From positions 1,798,001 through 1,862,000 of the forward strand of contig OZ240208.1 in NCBI GenBank assembly GCA_965197455.1: a stretch of DNA of 64,000 nt, given 5' to 3'. Origin of the DNA: JAGWBD01 sp965197455 (lineage in GTDB: Bacteria > Chloroflexota > Anaerolineae > Aggregatilineales > Phototrophicaceae). Below the pieces are notes generated by a model that made no database searches, was not told the origin of the DNA, and saw only the letters and a list, made by a program, of their open reading frames with translations. Of the stretch, positions 52,033 to 60,578 are shown one piece after another. A program made the position numbers and the translations under genes. Each line of letters opens with the position of its first letter. Position 1 is the first letter of the stretch.

Positions 52033-54540
52033 TCAGGCTGGCCCGGCCGGCTCCTGCTCTTCCTCGACGGCCTCAAGAAGCAGGCGGCCATCCTCATCTG
52101 CGTCAACCAGCACGATGCTGGCCAGCTGGAAGCGGCCGGAGAGGATGCCGTCGGAAAGCACGTCCTCGACCTCGTTTTGAATCAGGCGCCGCAGCGGGCG
52201 GGCGCCAAACTCGGGATCGTAGCCATGGTCGGCCAGCCAGGTGCGCGCCTCGCTCGTCGCCTCCAGCGTGATGGCGTGCTCCAGCAAACGCGCGCGCACT
52301 TTCTCCAGCTCGAGCTCGACGATGTCGCGGATCTCGTCACGCGTCAGGGAGCGGAAGACGACCGTGGCGTCGACGCGGTTGAGGAACTCCGGGCGGAAAG
52401 CGCGGCGCAACTGCTCCATCACGTTGCGGCGCATGTCGGTGTAGGCTTCCTGTTCGGTGACGGCCTCGTCGCGGCTCAGGTCAAAGCCCAGACTGGTATT
52501 GCGCTTGATGGTGTCGGCGCCGACGTTGCTGGTCATGACGATGATGGCGTTGCGGAAATTGATGTTGCGGCCACGCGCGTCGCTCAGCTGCCCCTCTTCC
52601 ATCACCTGCAGCAGCATGTTGAAGGCTTCCGGGTGCGCCTTCTCGATTTCGTCGAAGACGACGATGCTGTAGGGCCGGCGCCGGATGGCCTCGGTCAACT
52701 GGCCGGCGTCCTCGTAGCCCACGTAGCCTGGCGGGGCGCCCACCAGGCGCGCCACCGAATGCCGCTCCATGAACTCCGACATGTCCAGCTGCACCAGGGC
52801 ATCCTCGCTGCCGAAGAGAAATTCGGCCAGGGCCTTGGTCAGCTCGGTCTTGCCGACCCCGGTGGGGCCAAGGAACATGAAAGAGCCGATCGGGCGGCGC
52901 GGGTCTTTCAGCCCGGCGCGGGCGCGACGCACGGCCTTGCTGATGGCGTCGATGGCCTCGTTCTGGCCGACGATGCGCTGGTGCAGGGCTTCTTCCATCT
53001 GCATCAGGCGCTCACTTTCCTCACCGGCGATGCGCATCACCGGGATGCCGGTCCACATGGACACGACCTCGGCGATGTCCTCGCCCGTCAGGCGCGGCTG
53101 GTTGTTCTCCTCATTCCAGTTGGCCTTTAACCCGGCCAGCGCCTCCTGCAGCGTTTCCTGCTGCTGCTGCAGATGCCCCAGGCGCTCCTCCCGGGCTTCG
53201 TCCGGCCCCTGGTGCACCTCGGCATCCAGCAGCGCAATGTCCTCGCGGACGCGGCGCAGTTCCTTTTCCATGTTGCGCACACGGGCCGCTTCCGGGCTTT
53301 TGTACATGCGCAGGCGCGCGGCGGCCTCGTCGATCAGGTCGATGGCCTTGTCCGGCAGAAAACGATCGGGCACGTAGCGCGCCGAAAGATGGGCGGCCTG
53401 CTCGATGGCGTCGTTGGTGATTTCCACATTGTGGTGTTCCTGGTAGGGGCCGCGGATTCCCTGCAGAATCTCGATCGTCTCCTCGATGCCGGGCTCTTCC
53501 ACCTGAATCTGCTGGAAGCGACGTTCCAGCGCGGCATCGTTCTCGATGTGCTTGCGATACTCGTCCAGCGTGGTCGCACCGATGCACTGCAGTTCGCCGC
53601 GGGACAGTGCTGGTTTGAGAATATTGGCCGCGTCTACGCTGCTACCGGCCGAGCCGGCGCCCACCAGCATGTGCACCTCATCAATAAAGAGAATGCTGTC
53701 CGAGGATTTCAGTTCCTCGATGACGCGCTTGAGCCGTTCCTCGAACTGGCCACGGTACATGGTGCCCGCCACCAGCGAGCCGACGTCCAGCTGCAGCACA
53801 CGCTTGTTCAGCAGCGGCCGCGGCGTGTCGCCACTGACGATGCGCTGCGCCAGGCCCTCGACGATGGCCGTCTTGCCCACGCCCGGCTCACCGATCAGCG
53901 CAGGGTTATTCTTGCGCCGCCGGCTGAGCACCTGAATGACTCTCTCGATTTCAATTTCGCGCCCCACGACCGGGTCCAGCTTGCCTTCCTGCGCGGCGGC
54001 GGTCAGGTCCGTCGCCAGCTGGTCGACCAGCTGCGTCTTGCCTTCACGCGTGCGCGTGCGTCGTTCTTCCTGTGGTGCCTGGCGGGGCTGCAGGGGACTT
54101 TCCTGCAACACGCGCCGCGTCTGGCGCCGCACTTCCTCCGGGCTGACACCCAGGCGCTTCAGCACCTCGATGGCCACGCCCTCGGTCTGGCGCACCAGAC
54201 CCAGCAGGAGATGCTCTGTGCCGATGTAGTGATGTCCCAGGCGGCGCGCTTCATCGACGGCCAGCTCGAGCACGCGTTTGGTGCCCGGCGACAGGTCGAT
54301 CTGGCCGCCAGTGCCGCGCGAACTGGCGCGCGTCAACCGCTCGACCAGTTCCTCGATGCGACGTTGTTCCAGGCCAAGGTCGCGCAGGACGCGCCCGGCC
54401 ACGCCGCCTTCCTCACGCATCAGGCCCAGCAGCAGATGTTCGGTGCCGATGGTGTTGTGCCGGAAGCGCTCCGCCTCTTCCTGCGCCAGGCTGAGCACAC
54501 GCCGCGCCCGCTGGGTGAAGCGTTCCATTTTGTTCGGCAC
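52033..54540 (-). CDS. clpC: ClpC-type AAA+ unfoldase
   Basis: 835 residues. Double Clp_N repeats (IGTEHLLLGLMREEGG and IGTEHLLLGLVRQTEG), two AAA modules with Walker A GEPGVGKTAIVEG and GPTGVGKTELTKA, and a UvrB/C-like middle coiled region (PDEAREERLGHLQQQQ) separating them. It feeds proteins to ClpP. Starts with GTG; GGAGGGAGG upstream supports it over an ATG four codons later. No clpP is in the window. Confidence 0.96.
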   Translation of the reverse strand: MPNKMERFTQRARRVLSLAQEEAERFRHNTIGTEHLLLGLMREEGGVAGRVLRDLGLEQRRIEELVERLTRASSRGTGGQIDLSPGTKRVLELAVDEARRLGHHYIGTEHLLLGLVRQTEGVAIEVLKRLGVSPEEVRRQTRRVLQESPLQPRQAPQEERRTRTREGKTQLVDQLATDLTAAAQEGKLDPVVGREIEIERVIQVLSRRRKNNPALIGEPGVGKTAIVEGLAQRIVSGDTPRPLLNKRVLQLDVGSLVAGTMYRGQFEERLKRVIEELKSSDSILFIDEVHMLVGAGSAGSSVDAANILKPALSRGELQCIGATTLDEYRKHIENDAALERRFQQIQVEEPGIEETIEILQGIRGPYQEHHNVEITNDAIEQAAHLSARYVPDRFLPDKAIDLIDEAAARLRMYKSPEAARVRNMEKELRRVREDIALLDAEVHQGPDEAREERLGHLQQQQETLQEALAGLKANWNEENNQPRLTGEDIAEVVSMWTGIPVMRIAGEESERLMQMEEALHQRIVGQNEAIDAISKAVRRARAGLKDPRRPIGSFMFLGPTGVGKTELTKALAEFLFGSEDALVQLDMSEFMERHSVARLVGAPPGYVGYEDAGQLTEAIRRRPYSIVVFDEIEKAHPEAFNMLLQVMEEGQLSDARGRNINFRNAIIVMTSNVGADTIKRNTSLGFDLSRDEAVTEQEAYTDMRRNVMEQLRRAFRPEFLNRVDATVVFRSLTRDEIRDIVELELEKVRARLLEHAITLEATSEARTWLADHGYDPEFGARPLRRLIQNEVEDVLSDGILSGRFQLASIVLVDADEDGRLLLEAVEEEQEPAGPA

Positions 54541-54628
54541 TTCGGCCTCCCTCCGCCAGTTCCGGTCGGACGTTCACGCCAGCCGCTGCAACGTTGCCGC
54601 CCGCAAGCACTTCGGGGCGGCATCATCC

Positions 54629-54655
54629 AGTATACCACCGCCGACGCGTGGACAA
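54629..54655 (-). promoter_or_regulatory. clpC promoter
   Basis: Minus strand: -35 TTGTCC (54655-54650), 15-bp spacer, -10 TATACT (54634-54629). The spacer is shorter than usual. No CIRCE or CtsR heptamer repeat was seen next to it. Confidence 0.5.
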
Positions 54656-54700
54656 GGCCGGATTTATGAGTGGTGCGGGAGGACCGTCAGCTGCTTGCGA

Positions 54701-56620
54701 TCAGGAAAGCCAGTCCTGGTCAAGGTACTCGGCCGAGTTGACAGCCTTGAGACTGAGGCCCAGGCGGCGGGCAGCCACGTCCATTTTGACCACGCGCAGG
54801 GTCAACGTTTCGCCCTCGCTGACGATTTCGCGCGGATGGGTGACCCGCTGCTCGGCCAGCTCGGAGATGTGGATCAGGCCCTCGATCTCGGGCGCAGCCA
54901 CCAGACGCGCGAAGGCGCCAAAGTTCGTCATCTTGGTGATCAGCCCCTGCACCAGCTGGCCAACCTTGTAATCGATGGCTACCGTGTCCCATGGATCTGC
55001 TGCCTGGCGTCGGATGCTGAGGCCGATGCGCTTGCGCTGCGGGTCCACGCTGATGACCTCGACGCGCACTTCTGCGCCAAGCTTCAGCGCGTCACGCGGA
55101 TGCGTGACGTGCTGCCACGAAATCTCGGTCAGATGCACGAGGCCCTCGGCGCCGCCGATGTCGACGAAAGCGCCAAAGTCCACCAGGCTGACGACGCGCC
55201 CCTGGCGCACCTCACCCACGCGCAGTTCGCTGATGAGGTCCACCTTGCGCGCCTCACGCTGCTCGCGTGCAGCGGCCCGTTCGGAAAGGATGAGCCGGTT
55301 GCGGCTGCGGTCAACTTCAATGACCTTGACGGAAATGGGCTGGTTGACCATCCCGCTCCAGCGCTCTTCCGGCGTCGCCCCGCTCGCGCTGCGGCGCGCG
55401 CCGCCGATCTGGCTCTGCGGCACGAAGCCGCGCACGCGCCCGAAACGCACGATCAGGCCGCCCTTGTTGTAGCCGGCAATCATGCTTTCGAAGACTTCCT
55501 GGCTCTTCTGGCAGGCTTCCGCCTTGCGCCAGTCCAGCTCTTCCTGGGCGTGCGTGACCGACAGGCGAATATTGCCTTCGTGATCCTGCGGATTGATGAC
55601 GTAAACCGGGATGACCGCGCCGGGCTGCAGCTGCTCGATCTGCTCGCGCGGCATGCGCTCCAACTCGCGCCCGGGGATGACGCCCACATGGTCGTCGCCC
55701 AGGTCCATGCGCACCTCGGTCGGCGCGGTCGTCAGCACCGTGCCATCGACGACCTGGCCACGACTGAAGGGCGTGGCGGGCTGCGCCGGCACAGCTTCCG
55801 CTGCAGGAGCCACCTTTTCTTCCGTCGGCTTGTCTTCGTCCATTGCGGCCACATCGGTAGCAGCAGCCGTTTCTGCGACTGCTTCGTCTGCCGGGGACTC
55901 ACCCTCGTCGGCAGGTATCGCTTCTGCCTCGGCTGCAACGTCTTCAGCAACCGCCGCGTCCGTTGGGGTCTCTTCCCCGTCAGAAGGCATCGCTTCTGCC
56001 TCGGCTGCAGGAGCCGCAGCGCTTGCTGCCGGCTCTGTAGTCGTGGCCTCTGCCGCAACTGCAGCAACAGCGTTCTCGGCAGCCGCTTCATCCGCCGGGG
56101 ACTCACCCTCGTCGGCAGGTATCGCTTCTGCCTCGACTGCAACGTCTTCAGCAACCGCCTCGTCCGTTGGGGTCTCTTGCCCATCAGAAGGCATCGCTTC
56201 TGCTTCGGCTGCAGGAGCCGCTTCGTCCGCCGCGGACTCTGCCCCGCCAGCGGCCGTTGCTTCTGCCGCAGGAGCGGGCTCTGCGGCAAGCGCTTCCTCT
56301 GCCACGGCTGCAGGAGCCGCTTCGTCCGCTGCGGACTCTGCCCCATCAGAAGGCATCGCTTCTGCTTCGGCTGCAGGAGCTGCGTCCTCCGCTGCGGATT
56401 CTGCCCCTTCAGCGGCCGCTGCTTCTGGCATGGCCGCCTCAGATGCTACTGCCTCTGCTTCAGCTACAGGAGCCGACGCCTCCGGGGCTGCTTCCTCTAC
56501 AACAGTTTCAGTCCCGTTTGCGGGAGCAGCAACTGCCTCCGCCGGAACTTCGTCGGGCTGTGGCTGCGCTTCCGGCTGTGCCATCGGCTCCGCCTCAACC
56601 CCTGATTCTCTTGAGTCCAT
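54701..56620 (-). CDS. rpsA: Ribosomal protein S1-like, with long acidic repeat N-terminus
   Basis: 639 residues. Residues 1-290 are Ala/Glu/Pro-rich tandem repeats such as EAEAMPSDGEETPTDAAVA. Then four S1 OB-fold domains, the third typical: VRQGRVVSLVDFGAFVDIGG and GLVHLTEISWQHV. The last, VGQLVQGLITKMTNFGAFAR, ends the protein. S1 helps ribosomes load mRNA. Start choice uncertain (56620 or an in-frame ATG 36 bases on). Standard S1 lacks this long extension. Confidence 0.85.
   Translation of the reverse strand: MDSRESGVEAEPMAQPEAQPQPDEVPAEAVAAPANGTETVVEEAAPEASAPVAEAEAVASEAAMPEAAAAEGAESAAEDAAPAAEAEAMPSDGAESAADEAAPAAVAEEALAAEPAPAAEATAAGGAESAADEAAPAAEAEAMPSDGQETPTDEAVAEDVAVEAEAIPADEGESPADEAAAENAVAAVAAEATTTEPAASAAAPAAEAEAMPSDGEETPTDAAVAEDVAAEAEAIPADEGESPADEAVAETAAATDVAAMDEDKPTEEKVAPAAEAVPAQPATPFSRGQVVDGTVLTTAPTEVRMDLGDDHVGVIPGRELERMPREQIEQLQPGAVIPVYVINPQDHEGNIRLSVTHAQEELDWRKAEACQKSQEVFESMIAGYNKGGLIVRFGRVRGFVPQSQIGGARRSASGATPEERWSGMVNQPISVKVIEVDRSRNRLILSERAAAREQREARKVDLISELRVGEVRQGRVVSLVDFGAFVDIGGAEGLVHLTEISWQHVTHPRDALKLGAEVRVEVISVDPQRKRIGLSIRRQAADPWDTVAIDYKVGQLVQGLITKMTNFGAFARLVAAPEIEGLIHISELAEQRVTHPREIVSEGETLTLRVVKMDVAARRLGLSLKAVNSAEYLDQDWLS
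55881..56221. repeat. Direct DNA repeats inside the rpsA N-terminal region
   Basis: Two near-identical copies of about 137 bp, at about 55881-56017 and 56085-56221 (offset 204 bp), plus a partial third at 56342-56379. They encode the acidic protein repeats and should allow unequal recombination. Confidence 0.75.
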
Positions 56621-56658
56621 ACCAACCCTGTTCAAGTTGCCTGTTGTGCTTCGCGGCG

Positions 56659-56686
56659 ATTATACCTGTGGGCCTCATAAAAACAA
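56659..56686 (-). promoter_or_regulatory. rpsA promoter
   Basis: Minus strand: -35 TTGTTT (56686-56681), 16-bp spacer, -10 TATAAT (56664-56659), a perfect -10 box. Confidence 0.7.
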
Positions 56687-56706
56687 GCACACCAGTCGCG
56701 CGTCTC

Positions 56707-56735
56707 TTGCCCACGTATGTGCCTCACGCTAGAGT
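56707..56735 (+). promoter_or_regulatory. Promoter of the DUF488 gene
   Basis: -35 TTGCCC (56707-56712), 17-bp spacer, -10 TAGAGT (56730-56735). Divergent from the rpsA promoter, 20 bp apart. Confidence 0.5.
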
Positions 56736-56792
56736 AGCATACTGCCGTTGCGTGGTCGCAGCCTCCCGCGACGTGGGAAAGGTGGGGGAAGC

Positions 56793-57482
56793 GTGAAGAC
56801 GGCGAGCTACACCAGCTACAAGGGCCAGGGACGGATCAGGATTTCCATCGGCCGGCCATGGGGGATCAAGTGGGCGGAGTACGAATCCTACCTGTCGCTG
56901 GCGCCGGATCGCAGCTGGCTGGGCCTGCCCTATGACGAGTACCGCCCGCTGTTTGTCGAGCGTCTGCAGGCCTTGAACGCGCAGCAGGTGTGGGACGAGC
57001 TGCACGCCCTGGTGCCCGGACAGGAACCGGTGTTGCTGTGCTTCGAGAAGCCACCGCTGTCGGCGGACAACTGGTGTCACCGGCAGATGGTGGCGGAGTG
57101 GTTTCTGGAAGAACCGGGGCAGGAAGTGGTGGAGCTCGCTGTTGACGCGACCCCACTGCCGGTTGTTAAGTCAGAGAACGGAAAAGAGTCGTGCAAGCGG
57201 CTGATGGACCTCGAAGGCTACGTTTCGCCCAGTTCCCGGCTGCTTGATGAGCCGGTCACGCTCGAAGAGTTTCAGGAGCAAGTCGAGCGCCACTACGGCG
57301 CGCTGGAAGCCTTGTGGCAGGCGCAACGCAAGGACGACGAGGAGGAAATCGTGGAGGCTGGCAACGAAGTCGGGCTGGCGCGGATGCAGGTGCGCGCCGG
57401 CTGGAAGCGCATGAGTGATATTGAACGCGCGCTGGCCTTACATCGCTGGATGATCCCTGATAGCGTAGTTCAGGACTTGTAA
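56793..57482 (+). CDS. DUF488-family protein
   Basis: 229 residues from a GTG start preceded by GGGGGA. Family blocks: SYKGQGRIRISIGRPWGIKW, VLLCFEKP and NWCHRQMVAEWF, with conserved Cys and His. DUF488 proteins are widespread and uncharacterised. The last 80 residues are a helical extension (EEFQEQVERHYGALEALWQA). Followed 15 nt later by osmC. Confidence 0.85.
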   Translation: MKTASYTSYKGQGRIRISIGRPWGIKWAEYESYLSLAPDRSWLGLPYDEYRPLFVERLQALNAQQVWDELHALVPGQEPVLLCFEKPPLSADNWCHRQMVAEWFLEEPGQEVVELAVDATPLPVVKSENGKESCKRLMDLEGYVSPSSRLLDEPVTLEEFQEQVERHYGALEALWQAQRKDDEEEIVEAGNEVGLARMQVRAGWKRMSDIERALALHRWMIPDSVVQDL

Positions 57483-57497
57483 ACAAAGGAGAGACTC

Positions 57498-57932
57498 ATG
57501 GCGGTACGCAAGGCAGACGCAACCTGGAGTGGCAGCCTGGGCGAGGGCAGCGGGGTCATGAACATGGCCAGCGGCGCCTACTCGGGCACGTATTCGGTCG
57601 GCTCGCGTTTCGGCGAGGACACGGGCACCAACCCCGAGGAACTCATCGCCGCTGCGCACGCCGGCTGCTACTCGATGGCGCTCAGCGCCGGGCTCGGCCG
57701 GGCCGGCTTCGAGCCGCTGCGCGTGAGCACCAGCGCCAGCGTGCACATCAACAGCGTGCCCGGCGGCTTCGCCATCAACAAAATCGAACTGGAATGCGAG
57801 GCCGTCGTGCCTGGTATTGATGATGCGCAGTTCCAGGAACTGGCCAACGCCACCAAGACCGGCTGCCCGGTCTCCGGCGCGCTGGCCGCAGTGGAAGAAA
57901 TCACGCTCGTCGCCCGCCTGGCGGAGGCCTGA
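57498..57932 (+). CDS. osmC: OsmC-family peroxiredoxin
   Basis: 144 residues. The two catalytic Cys are in AHAGCYSMAL and KTGCPVSGAL, as in OsmC/Ohr. MNMASGAYSGTYSVGSRF is typical of OsmC. It reduces organic hydroperoxides. AAAGGAG precedes the ATG. Confidence 0.93.
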   Translation: MAVRKADATWSGSLGEGSGVMNMASGAYSGTYSVGSRFGEDTGTNPEELIAAAHAGCYSMALSAGLGRAGFEPLRVSTSASVHINSVPGGFAINKIELECEAVVPGIDDAQFQELANATKTGCPVSGALAAVEEITLVARLAEA

Positions 57933-57956
57933 GACCGGACGTCATTCCTTGCAAGC

Positions 57957-57986
57957 AGGGCGCTTCGACGGTGAAGCGCCCTTTTT
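57957..57986 (+). terminator. Intrinsic terminator after osmC
   Basis: Stem AGGGCGCTTC/GAAGCGCCCT with a 6-base loop, followed by TTTTT (57982-57986). Ends the DUF488-osmC unit, 30 bases before the kinase gene. Confidence 0.88.
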
Positions 57987-58015
57987 GCAGCGTCTGATGC
58001 GCCGGAACGCGGAAG

Positions 58016-59419
58016 ATGACGCACACTCTCGCCCTCGACATCGGCTCCTCGTCGCTGCGCGCCATGCTCTTCGATGCGCGCGGCGAGGCCGTGCCGGCAG
58101 TCTTTGTGCGCAAGGCCTGCAGCGCGGCCACCACGCCTGACGGCGGCGTCACGCTTGACCCGGAGCAGCTGACCCGGCTGACCTTCGCCTGCATTGACGA
58201 GGCGCTGCAACAGGCCGGTTCGCGCAAAATCACGCGCGTGGCCATGGACACGCTTGTGGCCAACCTGCTCGGCATCGACGCCGACGGTCAGCCCGTCACG
58301 CCGCTCTACACCTGGGCTGATACGCGCGGCGCCGAACTGGCCGAGCACCTCGACGCGCGCGACTATGCGCGGCGCACTGGCTGCCGCCTGCACACCAGCT
58401 ACTGGCCGCTGCGCATCCTGTGGCTGCAGACGGAGCGGCCAGAGCTGTTTCGACGCGTGCGTCACTGGCTGTCGCTGGGCGAATACCTGCTCTTGCGCCT
58501 CTTCGGCGAGCGTCGCATCAGCCACAGCGTCGCTTCGTGGAGCGGCTTGCTCGACCGCCACAGCCTGACCTGGGACGAACCCATGCTGCGTCAGTTGCCG
58601 CTGGAACCGGCGCAGCTCTCCGCAATCAGTAACGAGCCACTGCAGGGACTCGCTGCGCCCTGGGCTGCGCGCTGGCCCGCGCTGAAGGACGCACAGTGGT
58701 CGCCCACTGTCAGCGATGGTGCAGCCGCCAACATCGGCGCCGGCTGCACCCGACCAGATCATGTGGCGCTGAGCCTGGGCACCAGCGGCGCCATGCGCGT
58801 CGTAGTGCCGGGTACGCCGGCACAGACGCCGGCCGGCCTTTTCGTCTATCGCATCGACGCTGCGCGTTCGCTGGTGGGCGGCGCGCTCAGCAACGCCGGC
58901 AACCTCTACGCCTGGCTGCGCCGCGTACTGGCTGATATCGACGAGGACGCGCTGGCCGCCCTGGCGCCGGACAGCCATGGCCTGACCGTGCTGCCCTTCC
59001 TCGCCGGCGAGCGCGCGCCTGGCTGGCGTGACGAGGCGCGCGCAGTCTTCGCGGGCATGAGCTACGACACGACACAGGAGCATTTGCTGCGCGCCGCGCT
59101 GGAGGCTGTCGCCTGTCGCTTCGCACAGATCCTGCAGCGCCTGCGTCCGCTGCTGCCAGCGGATGCGCGCTTCATCGCCACCGGCGCCGCCCTGCGCAAT
59201 TCACGTTTGTGGCTGCAGATCATGGCCGACGTGCTGAACGCGCCCGTGCATCTTTGCGCGCAGCGTGAGGCGACCATCCGCGGCGCTGCCCTGCTGGCCA
59301 TGCAGCAGGAACCAGAGCCTGCAACTGGCCCCGGTTGCCAGCCGCGACCAGAGTATCATTGTATCTATCAGGGGGCTATCGAACGCCAGCAGCAATTGTA
59401 CGCCAGGCTGCTTGGCTGA
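58016..59419 (+). CDS. FGGY carbohydrate kinase, gluconokinase-like
   Basis: 467 residues. N-terminal ATPase motif LALDIGSSSLRAMLFD, catalytic-domain block PLYTWADTRGAEL, ALSLGTSGAMRV and FLAGERAPGW, all typical of the FGGY gluconokinase/xylulokinase group. It phosphorylates a sugar or sugar acid with ATP; gluconate is the best guess. It precedes an alcohol dehydrogenase by 50 nt. Confidence 0.88.
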   Translation: MTHTLALDIGSSSLRAMLFDARGEAVPAVFVRKACSAATTPDGGVTLDPEQLTRLTFACIDEALQQAGSRKITRVAMDTLVANLLGIDADGQPVTPLYTWADTRGAELAEHLDARDYARRTGCRLHTSYWPLRILWLQTERPELFRRVRHWLSLGEYLLLRLFGERRISHSVASWSGLLDRHSLTWDEPMLRQLPLEPAQLSAISNEPLQGLAAPWAARWPALKDAQWSPTVSDGAAANIGAGCTRPDHVALSLGTSGAMRVVVPGTPAQTPAGLFVYRIDAARSLVGGALSNAGNLYAWLRRVLADIDEDALAALAPDSHGLTVLPFLAGERAPGWRDEARAVFAGMSYDTTQEHLLRAALEAVACRFAQILQRLRPLLPADARFIATGAALRNSRLWLQIMADVLNAPVHLCAQREATIRGAALLAMQQEPEPATGPGCQPRPEYHCIYQGAIERQQQLYARLLG

Positions 59420-59469
59420 GCCCAGGCGCGCCGGGGCAAGATTCTGGCCGGACAACAGGGAGAAACACC

Positions 59470-60564
59470 ATGAAAGCCGCCATCTGCTACGAAACGGATC
59501 AGCCCCTCGTCATCGAGGAAGTGTCGCTCGCGCCACCCGAGCAGGGTGAGGTGAAAGTGTGCCTCGCCGCCACCGCCATCTGTCATTCCGACGTGCATTA
59601 CCTGCGCGGCGAGTGGACCATCCCGCGACCCTTCATCGCCGGCCACGAGTCCGCCGGCGTGGTCGTCGAGACCGGCCCAGGAGTGAACCTGGTGCAGCCG
59701 GGCGACCGCGTCGTGGTCTCGCTGCTGCGCTCCTGTGGCCGCTGCGATTTCTGCCTCTCCGGCACCCCCAACCATTGCTCCGCCGAGTGGCCGCTGGATA
59801 CGGAGAGCCGCATCCGCAACGCCGCCGGCGAGCCGGTGCGCCATGGCGTGCGCGTGGGCGGCTTCGCGGAGTACGCCATCGTCGACCAGTCGCAGCTGGC
59901 GCGCGTGCCGGATTCGATGAGCCTGCAGGCGGCCTCGCTGCTGGCCTGCGGCGTGATTACCGGCTTCGGCGCGGTCGTCAACACGGCGCAGGTCACCGCG
60001 GGCAGCACCGTGGTCGTCATTGGCACGGGCGGCGTGGGCCTGAACAGCGTACAGGGCGCGGCGCTCTCCGGCGCCGGCCAGTTGATCGCAGTCGATCTCC
60101 TGCCGAACAAACTGGCCGCCGCGCTTCGGTTCGGCGCCAGCGACCAGGTCAACGCCGCCGAGGTCGACCCCGTGGCAGCGGTGAGCGAACTGACCGACGG
60201 GCGCATGGCCGACTACGTCTTCGTCACCGTCGGCAGCGAACGCGCCATGTTGCAGGGCCTGCAGATGACGCGCAAGTCCGGCACGATCGTGCTGGTGGGC
60301 ATGCCGCCGGAAAACCTGACCGTCAACCTGTCCGCGCGCGACCTCGCCTTTCGCGGCCTGCACATGATGGGCAGCTTCATGGGCTCCACGCGCCTGCAGG
60401 TCGACATCCCGCGTTTAATCGCACACTACGAGCGCGGCAACCTGCAGCTGGAGGAACTCATCACCAAAACCTGGCCGCTGGAGCAGATCAACGAGGCCAT
60501 CGAATCGATGGAGCGCGGCGAGGCGCTGCGCAACGTGATCGTCTTTGATACAAGTCTCGCCTGA
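59470..60564 (+). CDS. Zinc-dependent alcohol dehydrogenase (class III type)
   Basis: 364 residues of the MDR family. Catalytic zinc ligands Cys in ATAICHSDVH and His in AGHESAG; structural zinc Cys cluster CGRCDFCLSGTPNHC. Cofactor loop VIGTGGVGLNSVQGA. It oxidises an alcohol or sugar alcohol with NAD(P). GGGAG precedes the ATG. Probably co-transcribed with the kinase before it and the M23 gene 14 nt after it. Confidence 0.92.
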   Translation: MKAAICYETDQPLVIEEVSLAPPEQGEVKVCLAATAICHSDVHYLRGEWTIPRPFIAGHESAGVVVETGPGVNLVQPGDRVVVSLLRSCGRCDFCLSGTPNHCSAEWPLDTESRIRNAAGEPVRHGVRVGGFAEYAIVDQSQLARVPDSMSLQAASLLACGVITGFGAVVNTAQVTAGSTVVVIGTGGVGLNSVQGAALSGAGQLIAVDLLPNKLAAALRFGASDQVNAAEVDPVAAVSELTDGRMADYVFVTVGSERAMLQGLQMTRKSGTIVLVGMPPENLTVNLSARDLAFRGLHMMGSFMGSTRLQVDIPRLIAHYERGNLQLEELITKTWPLEQINEAIESMERGEALRNVIVFDTSLA

Positions 60565-60578
60565 TTTCGCGGACGCGC

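Noticed and set aside
55840..56480. CRISPR-like repeat array
   Set aside because: The repeats are long, in frame, and encode an acidic protein tail; there are no unique spacers of constant length.
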